This document shows positions 1 to 10,072 of a DNA stretch of 64,000 nucleotides, in pieces; position 1 is the first letter of the stretch, and each line of letters opens with the position of its first letter. Under the pieces are notes generated by a model that was given only the letters and a program-made list of their open reading frames with translations, had not been told where the DNA came from and did no database searches. A program made the position numbers and the translations under genes. The stretch comes from Allacma fusca (Eukaryota > Arthropoda > Collembola > Symphypleona > Sminthuridae): NCBI GenBank assembly GCA_947179485.1, contig OX359245.1, forward strand, positions 74,139,067 to 74,203,066, given 5' to 3'.

Positions 1-1
1 T

Positions 2-1414
2 ACAGTTGAAAGACACGTTAAGCAAAAAATTAGGCAACAGTTTAGTGACCCACTGCTGCTGCTTTGCTCGGGAATGGCCGGCAGTGGCAAAAGCCTAGTG
101 TGCCAGCATCTCAAGTATATTCTTGAGAGGCAGTCAAAGAATAATCCGCAGTTCAGTTTTATACTCTGTGCATATACCGGAGTATCTGCATTCAATATCA
201 GAGGCACAACTTTGCATTCAGCTCTGGGGCTCCCTATTCACTGCAGGGAAGAGGAGTTGGAAAATTTCATTCGGGATGTGAACATTGCTTCTCCTAGAGC
301 TAAAGAACTAATGAAAATTAACTTTATTTTAATTGACGAATTTTCCTTTGTGGGCGCAAGATGTTTGTTCACAATTGACAAACTAATGCGAAAATACGAT
401 GCTGGCAATAATGACAAGCCCTTTGCCGGGAGGAGTGTGTGCCTTATAGGGGACATATTCCAGATCGGTCCCATTGGCGACACTCAACTCTTCAATGCTA
501 ATCCGGAAAGCAAATACTGCGTGCAAGGCCATCAGCTCTACACGCTGTTTACAAACGTGTTTGTGCTTAGAACCGTTTTTCGGCAACAAGGTGACAGTGA
601 TTAGCAAGTGGAATTTAGAGCGTTTCTGGATCGTGTCAGACATAGGTCAACAACAGACGATGACATTGTGCTGTTGCGGAAACGCCTGAAGTGTAATTTA
701 AGTCAGGCAGAGAGGGACTTGTTCGCACTATGTCCGCACGTATTTCCTCGCCAAGCTCAGGTCGACATGCATAATTATATGATGTTGAGTGGAATGTATC
801 CCGAGGATAAAATTATAGCAATTCCAAATGGGTTTGAGGTTCTTAATTTAGCAATTGGATGTCCTGTAATGTTGTTAAAAAACATTATGACTCCGTGGGG
901 TTTGTGCAACGGTAGTTGTGGAACCGTCACCGACATCATTTTCAACAAATACGAAGACAAGGATAGGCCTTTATGTATTCTAGTTAATTTCCCTCAATAC
1001 GAGGGAGTGCATCAATATGTAACTAGCAGAGGAACTCGGGGAATTCCTGTATTTAAATACAGCGAATACAGCCCATTTACAAGGGAGTGCTTTGATTATA
1101 AAGTCTACCCGCTTCGCCTGTGCTATGCTTTGACCATTCACAAGGTGATGGGACTGACAATGGACAAAATAGCCATACATCTTGGTTTCCAAGAAAATTC
1201 ATCTGGGATGGATTATGTGGCGTTGTCTCGGGTCCGTAAATTAGAGGACATTATGATTTTAGATCATGTTATTTCTCCCTATCGGTTTCGTCACGATAAA
1301 CATAAATCGTCCTTGCAAAGTTACGAAGAGAGACGACTTATTGCTTTGGAGAGCAAAAGCTCGAAAGGAAATGTCGCAACATACTGGGGAAATCGGGCTT
1401 TAGGATACTTGTAA
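2..1414 (+). pseudogene. PIF1-family DNA helicase, 5' end outside window, one in-frame stop
   Basis: The reading frame is open from base 2 to a TAG at 602-604, then continues in the same frame to the stop at 1412-1414. Seen: Walker A GMAGSGKS (about 70-96), a Walker B-like ILIDEFSFV (about 330-352), a GDIFQIGPIGD motif III (about 450-481), LRTVFRQ just before the stop, and after it the C-terminal SF1B motifs, including ALTIHKVMG (about 1127-1150) and YVALSRVRK (about 1216-1242). PIF1 helicases are ATP-driven 5'-3' DNA helicases, and relatives occur in Helitrons and large DNA viruses. Oddities are the TAG and the replacement of the usual KSQG of the TIHKSQG motif by KVMG, both suggesting decay. 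The gene converges on the polymerase gene 285 bp downstream. A Helitron origin cannot be excluded, because the N-terminal part lies outside the window. Confidence 0.85.
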
Positions 1415-1456
1415 GAGAGAAGTGTAAATATATTGATACTTGGAACATTCTTGTAA

Positions 1457-1462
1457 AATAAA
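1457..1462 (+). terminator. Candidate polyadenylation signal of the PIF1 gene
   Basis: AATAAA lies 43 bp after the helicase stop codon, at the usual place for a eukaryotic poly(A) signal. Confidence 0.5.
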
Positions 1463-1675
1463 ATGCATGTGTACATAACAAAATTGATGACTCACTTATT
1501 TTACATTAATTGCGTTCAATGCATATGTGTTAACACATATTATCTAACACTTACGGTGGCATACAAAAAGTGAACCATCTAGGCTAGCAGGTATGTATTT
1601 AAACGAGGCAATCCTTTAGAAATAAGGTGCACTGGGTTCATAAAATTAACTATTTGCACATTTTACATCGTATAT

Positions 1676-1681
1676 TTTATT
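1676..1681 (-). terminator. Candidate polyadenylation signal of the polymerase gene
   Basis: TTTATT on the plus strand is AATAAA on the minus strand, about 18 bp past the polymerase stop codon. With the signal at 1457 it gives each convergent gene its own 3' end within 285 bp. Confidence 0.5.
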
Positions 1682-1698
1682 CCACTTTTAAATTGCAT

Positions 1699-4600
1699 TC
1701 ATACATTTTTCAGCTTATAATGCCCCAAGGGCAAACTAAAGTTAATATCTGAAGGGTCTGGATAAATTCTATATACATCCAAGCTATGAAATCCAATTTT
1801 ATTAACACTAATAAAATACAGAGTATGCTTTACACTACGAATGTACTTCACATTCATCTTAACAATACTATTTTCTAAAACTACATCTTTATATTTCTGA
1901 TGAGAAAATAATTTTAAGGACGAGGAAGGAATCCCTTTGGCTTTCATTTCCTCGTCCTTGTTAGAATAAAGTATCGAGTACTGCTTGGACTTTAGCGTCA
2001 CGACCTCGGATATATTTAGCGACTCGATTTTCCATTTACCTGACTCCCCAGCGTTCATCATTCTCAGATCTGGTATACGGGCAAACAACTTAAAAAATTC
2101 ATGATTCTCTGGAATTTTGGAGAAATCAAAATATTGACGATTCTTTACTAAGTCGTGCCACAACCTATTTTCAGGGTCTTTAATGATGGATATACTGGAA
2201 TCAGTGTCCATGTATAGATTGTAGATACGTTCCCCAAAAACACGCTTTAGTTGTTGATAGTAACCCTGATAGAATATAACTTTAGCAAGGTCTAGGACAG
2301 TAAACCCGGCGGCCGTAGGTTTGTTCATTACGACTTTCTTCGGCTGAAGCATTACAATGCTAACATTTTCAGTTACGGGCATAAAGTCTACACACTCTGG
2401 TTTTGAAAGGAGGTGGCGACTTTGTGCTCTAGAACTACAAAATTTTTTCCGGGTATTATTTTTATTGGATTGAAGGCACTTCCCGTAGGCATTGTTGTTT
2501 TGATCTTTTAAAAACTTACGCATAGATTCACTTCTTGCAACCTTCCTGCGATCAATATTAAACTGAATATAGTCTCGGAAGTACGCCTTTTCGGTAAACG
2601 AAATACCCTTATGAATTTCTAGTAATGTCAGTCCCATTTGCAAATAATATTTCAACGCCTTGTAATGTACAGTATATTCTTCTCTGTTGTAGCAGTGCAG
2701 CATTAGACGAGGCTGTGAAAGGAACGATTTTTTTGTACTGTTTCCCAGACTGTTCATTACTCGCTGTTGATTTGCACTCAGCTCCTCCACTTGTATCAAC
2801 CGTTTCTCAGGTGCAAGTGGTAAATCAACTGTCTTGTCTTGTACATCGTTCGGGTAGCCTAACGTAACTTGAAGTATGTATCCCTTGTCATCCGCTCCGT
2901 CGTACGAGGTCCAATCTATAGCATCCAGTTCCTGCTTCTCCACCCACTTGTAGTTTGAATACGGAAATTTATCTAACAACGCTGTAGCGTACAGGCTAAC
3001 TTTATCTAGATAAATAATATGTGTCCTTTCTTTTTCCGAGTCATAATGTTCAGAATTTCGCTCATTGTTTGCTGTCTGTATTTTTCGCGTGCAAAAAGTT
3101 GTACCTCCTCGGATACCTTGTGATAAAAGTTTTATCATACTACTATCTCGAACATATTCCACTTCAGCTTTAGTCTTAAACAAGAAACACTGCCAGGAAT
3201 ACCCGCTTCCTGTGCACATATAGGTCGGGTCTAGCCCATACATTTCAATTCCATTACGTCTAAAATTTTCCCAAATCACTGCCAACAGTATAGTATCGAT
3301 AATTGTGTAAAGTCTTGTGAATTGCTTGAAGTCTTGAATATTAAATGCCTCACACACCTTCCCAACTCTTTCCCACTCTTTGTCTGTGCACGTTTCATTA
3401 CAAAGGTCATTGTCGAAGTGTTGCCTACTTGGAATAGGATGATTCACAGTCAAAACTTCTTTCGATGATAGATATCTGTAGGGAAATGCTAGTTTCTCAA
3501 ACAACAAGTTAACTGCCTCATCATTTATATCTACTTTTAGTTTCTTTGATGATGGTTCACCATCTGTTTCAAGGATGTATGGAATGCTATCCCGTATCAA
3601 CTTCAGCGTGCTGGCATTTTCTTTTTTAAGTGCTGCAGCTAAACTACCTAAACTATTTTGCAAAAACTGACACGAATCAATGAATCTTAGTTTTACCTTC
3701 CTATTCCCTGCCCAGCCACCAACCGCTTTGTGCGCCGTGTTGTACTGAAAGTTGAGTCTGGGAACATACCTGTCGCGTGCAGGTATCTCAAGCTGCACAA
3801 ATTTTTCCGAGTTCTTAGATATTATGGAAATGTCCTTGACATCGAATATGGGGTTTTCTAAATGTTTTATTAGCAAATGAAAATCAAAACCGGCTGCATT
3901 ATGCGCTATGCAGACAAGTTCGTGTTTGTATTTAACTTTTAAGTTACAGCCTACACATAACGTATTTAGATACTTACCAGACTGATGACAATGGTGATAG
4001 GTTTTTGTTACCTTTTTGCCTGCTGCAGCGTGTTCATTGGTTTCGTTCTTTTCTGCATTGCGTGTAAGCAGGGTTCCCGCATCATCAATGTTGACACGAA
4101 TTGAACTGAACTCTGTGTCTTGGGATTGCGTAAACTCACGATTGCAAAAATCACAATGGCTCGCATTGTTGTGACGCTCCGCTTCCTCGGAGGTTGGAAC
4201 GATGAAATTATTCGTTGTTCTTATGGACCAGAGTATATCTTCTGCATGCCTAAACACACGTTCGAAGAAATGCGCTACTACGTTGTCTCCATCGTAATAC
4301 TCCAGAGCATATATGCTCTGCGTGGTGGCACTGCTGTGTACAATGCATAGAGAATATGAAGCTGGTTCAAATTTAGTCTCTATAGTTGTAGAATGACCTA
4401 GAATGTTTTTGTCTAATACATCCTGTGAAAAACATTCAAAGTCCCAGTATAGTACGTAGGGATATGGCAAGGTTAGTTCCGGTCTTGTAAATTTGAGCTT
4501 TTCTCCTTCCTTAGGAAAAGTTTCAACTACTTCTATTCCTTTTTTGCATTTCTCAATGTGTTCTGATAATGTTCTTACTGATGCAAAGGATCTTAGACAG

Positions 4601-5830
4601 TGCTCACAAAAGTAAGCTTTTGTAGGTCTTTGATAACCAAGGAACTTATTCAGGCATATAATTAAAGCCAAATGATACGAAATAGTCTTTCTAACCTTCT
4701 TATGAATTAAGAATAGATTTACTACTTTTTTCGTGCGAAGTGAGCTGCTTCGTATCATAACTACCGCGTCACCTCGATGGCTTAATATATTTACTGCTAT
4801 GCCATTCATACCTTCAAACTTAGGTACGTCATTATATATATTAACCATACCTGTTATACAGGAAAAATCAAAACGAGAAATGTACTTTTCCCAAGTTTTA
4901 TGTGAGGCGAGATTCTTGTTATCCTTTCCCAGCCTCTGATTTTCCAACTTTTGCTCTTCATAAAAGACGCTAGCTGCTACACAATATTGAAAGCATCTTG
5001 CATCTTTGTTCTTAAAATTAATATATCCCTGTCTAGATTTAAAGGGCATATCCAAATACCCGCTAGCTCTCGAATTCATAAACAACCTAATTTCACCTAT
5101 TTTAATTTCAAAGGAATTAACTTTTACTAGATTCCAGGACGAACCATTCTCTATAAACGAATTTTTCTTTTCAATTATCTGCGAAGCACTTTGTAAAAGA
5201 ATGCTGTTAATTGAACCAGCCGTTTGAAGCTCGTAATGAGGACTCTTAAAATAAACCGTAGCTTGTTTAAGATTTAAACTACCATCCTCTTCTACAATTT
5301 CCTTCTCCATAACAACGCCTATACTAATTTCTACCTTTGATAAAGTATGTATATGGTAAAGTTCAGTTAGGAGCTTTTTGGCGGACGGAGCTACAACCGC
5401 AAATGTCGATTCTACATCTGCGGTGCTTAACTCATGTTTATATTTATAACTAACCATACTACCACCATGACTCCTGCTGAACTCTACAAAGTCAGTAAGG
5501 TCAAGTTGTTCACCAGCATCAGTATGACCCAAGCGCTGTCCGGTCATTGAACACTGATGATTGTCCAGATCCGGATAATAGTGAGCACAATCCATGCACA
5601 AATGCCTATTTTCCAAATGCCCCTCATAATTAACGTAAGACCTGCAATAAAACGGACAATTTTGCAGAGAACACCTCAGTACCTGCAATTAAATAATTTA
5701 GTTTTAGTTACTATGTTCTAAATCTGTGTTGAGCATAAATCCGTATACTAAACTAGGGAAAATATTTGATACTTACCGAATTATTCCCTCCGGCCCGAAT
5801 AGGTTGCGGTGGTTCGCTTGTGCCACTCAT
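1699..5830 (-). CDS. Protein-primed-type family B DNA polymerase (virus/Polinton-like), two exons
   Basis: The main exon is 5682-1699. It begins right after a minus-strand acceptor (TTAATTGCAG) and has no ATG of its own. A short first exon at 5830-5777 starts with ATG, encodes 18 residues, and ends at a GTAAGT donor. The 94-bp intron keeps phase 0. Predicted length is 1,345 aa. Motifs in order: Cys/His pairs in the first 60 residues that look like zinc fingers; exonuclease I DFECF (about residue 430); exonuclease II HNAAGFDFH (about 610); YTIIDTILL as a likely exonuclease III (about 810); palm motif A DKVSLYAT (about 910, with Ala where SLYP is usual); motif B NNAYGK (about 1080); and motif C YMDTDS (about 1175). 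These motifs define a DNA polymerase B with proofreading, of the DNA_pol_B_2 type found in Polintons, adintoviruses and linear plasmids. The frame is intact, unlike the neighbouring helicase. No integrase, capsid or packaging ATPase is visible, so element type is unresolved. Confidence 0.9.
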
Positions 5831-5871
5831 TCTGGTTTCCGGGTGATAGGACGACTGGATGAATCATTGAC

Positions 5872-6350
5872 TCAACCGCCGGTTTCTTCTTCCTTTGCTA
5901 CCCTCGCCTCTTTCCAGGTTATGTAGATTGCCCGTCCTACTTTCAACAGCTTAGCAAGAACATACAGAACCAGTATAGTCAGGAGTACTATTAAAAGGAA
6001 GCATCATGTTGTAGCATTACAATCTAATAGGCCTTTCTATTATAAATGTGTCCTTTACTATTTCTATACTTACTTATCCAGTTTTCGGATTGCGATGTTG
6101 CTCCACCCCAAGTCATGTGCATTTTGTCGGTATCATTCCCTCCGCTTTGCTGAGCCAACATTTTTTTCAAAATAATCTCTAACCCGCTTGCTATAATTTC
6201 GCTGCCGCTACTAGCAAAATCACTTTGATGCATTTCTTTCTGCCGGAATTTATCCTCTATGCTATTGAGAACCTCTGTAGAATTTAGCGCCGCCACTTGC
6301 AATAACAAAATGCAAAAGCTTGCACCGCCGATCGCTATTGCTTTCCTCAT
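5872..6350 (-). CDS. Small predicted type I membrane protein, two exons, unknown function
   Basis: Exon 1 is 6350-6074: an ATG, then a signal-peptide-like start (MRKAIAIGG followed by FCILLLQVAA). It ends at a strong GTAAGTAT donor in phase 1. An 86-bp intron ends at a TTTTAATAG acceptor, and exon 2 is 5987-5872, ending in TGA. The spliced product is 130 aa: signal peptide, about 70 hydrophilic ectodomain residues, a hydrophobic helix (LLTILVLYVLAKLL) and a short Lys/Arg/Glu-rich tail. The signal-plus-anchor layout appears only after splicing, which supports the model. The stop lies 41 bp upstream of the polymerase ATG on the same strand, so the two may share regulation. I do not recognise the family. 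A viral or element-encoded envelope or membrane protein is possible but unproven. Confidence 0.6.
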
Positions 6351-6423
6351 GCTGATAAATCGATGACTGAAAACACACTAGCTGAATGTTTAATTTTAAA
6401 CCCCAATTTTTGCATAATTGCAG

Positions 6424-7763
6424 GACACCATTCCCGTTGAAGTTGCGCATGAAGGTGAACTAACCGTTCAGGTTGCTCCAGAGAAGGAGGTAAATGTCAA
6501 CGACGAATTTGCGGGTGCTGATGCTGTCGACGTCTTGCTCACACCACTCGTCATTCGCGAGCATGCTCCAACTCCATCCCCAACTTTTTCGTCCCCATTG
6601 GATTTTCTTTTCTCGTCTCTATCATCCTCATCAGCATCCGACTCATCATCATCATCAGAGTCTCCGCCCCCACGTCCCGCCAGAAACCGCAAAAGGGTCA
6701 TTAACAGCGAGTCCGAATCGCCGGACACTCTACCCACTAAGCGCCTCCCCTCAACGATAAAGAAGACATGCACCAAAAAGATAGAAGTCTCAAGATCCCG
6801 GGTGCATCCAGAAAATCTAATCCTACAGATGAGTTTAACATCTGTTCGGAAACTACTAGCGGAGAAGCAGAAAGAAACTGATGACTTGACAAAAGCACTT
6901 CAAGCAGCACGGGAAGAAATCGCGGCGTTGAAGACAGCGGACGGGCAGCGAGAAGCCAAGTTCAACGCAGTATTTGGGAACGAACGCCGGGCCAAGGATG
7001 ACGTTGTTAAACTTCTGGAGGTGTCCCAGCAACAACTTCAGGATTTCAAGACCAACTTGGAAAACAGCCAAACCGATCTTCAGCAGCACAAGGATGCCGT
7101 TGCCCAACTCACCGCTCAGCTGGACGCGCGTTCCAACGAATTGAAATGCGCAAACATGAAAATAACCATTTTGGAGTCCCAACATAGCATCAGCACTCCC
7201 ACCATAGTTCAACACATCTATGGTCCTAGCAATCATCAACAGCGCAAGCGAAATGCGCCACAAATCCAAAACACTTCAAAGGTAAACACAGTAATTGCAT
7301 ACATATTCTTCTTTGCAATAAATGAGGCTTCAACAATAGGTGAACAATTGTTTCAAATATTTCAAACTTGAATACTTATTATTTTTCAGTATCCGGTTGG
7401 ATTTGTTCCCGCGCGCGGCATGTTTTTTGTTAAATGCGCCACTCACCAGCAAGAAAAAGAGTTTGAAAAACTCGGGCACGATCTGGTGATCAACACCGTG
7501 AAAGCTGTATTTGGGCAAACCCCCTACATTACCAGATACAGATTCGCCGTGAAGGTCTTCTTCCCGAATCTGCACGCGGCCCAGGAAGCATACAACTTGA
7601 CTCCTATGAAGAATTTTTGCATTCCCTCCACCAATGTTCTTTTACATGTGAGTTTAATTTTTTCAGGGTTTCTTTCCATCGTGCCTGTGCCTTATAACTT
7701 ACTTAAACATTTATCATGTTTCAGATTGAAGCGCCATCTCCCGAAACTTACCTCAGATGCTAA
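6424..7763 (+). CDS. Spliced Ser/acid-rich coiled-coil protein of unknown function
   Basis: Three exons are visible: 6424-7281, 7390-7647 and 7725-7763 (stop TAA). Introns of 108 and 77 bp have GTAAAC/TTTTTCAG and GTGAGT/GTTTCAG borders, all in phase 0. The first visible exon also starts after an acceptor (CATAATTGCAG), with a TAA just upstream in frame, so a further 5' exon is missing; I could not place it. The visible 384 residues hold an acidic, Ser/Pro-rich N-terminus with a basic PARNRKR patch, a long Glu/Gln/Leu-rich coiled coil (about residues 140-260), and a compact C-terminal region of about 110 residues beginning YPVGFVPARG. The gene is divergent from the membrane-protein and polymerase genes, with only 73 bp between visible ends. 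No known domain is recognised. Confidence 0.65.
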
Positions 7764-8164
7764 TATTTCGCCAGCATTCATCTTTAAATATTTTCACATT
7801 ATTTTTTTATAAATCATACGTTAACTGACATATGCTCAACCATGCGTGCCAACCAAAACAGGGATCCCTGTATATGTACAATAAAATTATTTTTCATTCC
7901 ATTACCTTATGTTCAACGTATGAATAATTTCGGTGCACCCTGTACACTAAAAACCCAGAGTAACCTGCTGCTCCCGAAAATTCGGGTGTAACCCACTGCA
8001 CCCGAAAATTCGGGAGTAACATATTGCAGGAAAAATAAGTAATGTAACTTATACTACTAGTATATATATACCCAGCGCTCAACCACGGACTCTGTACTAC
8101 GGGATATATTATCATTTATATGAAATTATATATATATATATATATATAATTATATATACCTATA
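7764..8164. other. Intergenic: poly(A) signal, short repeats and AT run
   Basis: AATAAA at 7880-7885 is a likely poly(A) signal for the coiled-coil gene. Two 30-bp near-copies at about 7971-8030 each carry CCCGAAAATTCGGG. A (TA)n run occupies about 8126-8147. No gene was seen. Confidence 0.5.
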
Positions 8165-8906
8165 CATTCGACTCTCTTTATAACGACATTAGTAAATCTC
8201 CCAAAAAGTGACGTTATACGGGAACGACGTTACAGAGACAAAAAATAAATAACAGTTTAATTGCAAATTTTTCGCTTTTAGTTAAATTGGACTCATGTCT
8301 CTTTTCATTTAATTAGCACATACTATATGTCTACGCAGATTGAGAATAAAAATAATTAATACCAATTAATAAATAATGATATTTTTCAAAGTTTGCCCAG
8401 CCACAAACACTAACAACAACAAATCAAAAGTTTTCACACGGAAAAATGTAATTCCATTAAAACTATGAATATCAGCTCTTTAATGGATACGAAAATAGAT
8501 CTAAAAGCTTAGACATGTGGATTTTCCAGGATGTGACTTTATCAATGTCGTTAACCACACTTGTACATTTATTTACAATAATACGTTCCTTACAGTCGTT
8601 GTAACGTTCCTGCATAATAAGCCAATGCAATTATAGTAAAATTGAAGAGTAAAAAACTTTAAAATGGCAGCACAAGTATGTTATTTAGCAAGTGTTACCG
8701 CTTTCTAACGTCAACATGACGTTATAAGGGTACGCTATTCACCTTACGGCCACAAAAAAACGACTGTATAAAGGAACAGACGTTATAACGAGTGACGCTA
8801 TAAAGGTAGAATTTATCATATAGAAATTTAGCTTCCGAGGAACCCAGGATGACTTTATACGGAGAGTGACTCTGTAGGGGAGAGACGCTATAAGCAGAGT
8901 CGACTG
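8165..8906. mobile_element. Non-autonomous DNA transposon, pogo/Tigger-like (MITE)
   Basis: The left end, TCGACTCTCTTTATAACG (8168-8185), matches the reverse complement of 8886-8903 at 15 of 18 positions. This gives terminal inverted repeats about 740 bp apart. Further ACGTTATA and ACGCTATAA words cluster near both ends as subterminal repeats. The right end reads CAGTCGACTC outward-in, like pogo/Tigger termini. TA dinucleotides lie near both edges, but an exact TA duplication is not clear. No transposase frame survives inside. Confidence 0.5.
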
Positions 8907-10072
8907 GATGTATATAAATATGATTTCCCAATACACCATATATCAAGTATTTAAACAAAAATCATTCACATGGATCAATGTTTGAATTTGCAGTGGTCAA
9001 TTTTGCTGAACAAAGAAGTTTTTATGAATCCTGACTAATTTTTTTCCTCATACAATCATTTGCAAAAACCTGTTTGAACTTTTTGTTTCCACGAGTTTTA
9101 AGGGCTTTCCAATGACCTACTTGCCAAATCTCTCTGTTGAGAGTCGTATTAATGAGTCTACGATTTGAGGTTTTTCCCATGTAAACAATATATTTTGATG
9201 ATTTAATCGGTTAACACGGTCCGATTTCATCGGAAGAAATCCCCGGTCAGATGAATTTTCAAGTTGAGATAATGAAACGCTTTTAAACATTTGCATACTA
9301 ACACCTAGTGTTGCACTCACGGAAATAATTATGAAAGACCCGTCTGCGGTTTTTCATTTATTAGGTGTCTACAATTGCATTTATCTTTGATGGACCAGTT
9401 TTTTCTGGGGATGAATAGTGACAACTCTCTCATGCCTGAGTGCAGGGTATAATTTACTCATTGTACCCCCCACGCCACGTTTTTGAGTCACTGGTGTATG
9501 GGCTTGTGTAAAATAGGAATTGCGACCAACGTAATGACAGTGATCACTCTCTACGGCCAACCCTTAATACACTTTCCTCTTACAAAGGAAACCCAAGCTT
9601 CCGCAACTCTATATTTCGTTTCTTTAAAAAACAATAGGCGTCCAATTCCGTATTACAGTGGCCACGGAATGTCTCAAAATTTATCCATGTTTAAATCTTT
9701 CCGCCTTTATGTGGTAATTTATCGCAAGTAAATATTGCAATGCACGAGTATTCCATGCAGTGTGTCAGTTCTTTAAAATTGTATGGACTTCGTCGGAATC
9801 AGATGAAACCGCATGTAGCTGAATTTTCAATTTTCTACAATTTTAACATTCAATGTGGATAAATAAGTGTTTGAGTCCTGGCGTGTTCAAGTGTTTTATC
9901 AATAAATGCATATTTAATATGAAGGAAATCCTTACCGCAAATAGGCACACGCCTGGAACATCTATTTTCTATCTGGACATTTTATTATTTTAATGAATGT
10001 TTTAAATAATTTTCCACCAGAAAGAGCGATGCGTGGAAGGCGTTAAAATTAAAAGCCTTTTTGATTTACAAA
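8907..10072. other. Intergenic, no gene recognised
   Basis: AT-rich single-copy-looking DNA between the MITE and the first crystallin-like gene. The short open frames lack splice, composition or family support. Confidence 0.4.

Noticed and set aside
5726..5926. Plus-strand frame as the missing first exon of the coiled-coil gene
   Set aside because: It starts at a non-ATG codon, is antisense to supported exons, and offers no good donor in the required phase.
6468..6776. Overlapping frames on both strands within the Ser-rich part of the coiled-coil gene
   Set aside because: Shadow frames of a TCA/GAT-rich coding stretch. The spliced plus-strand frame explains the region.
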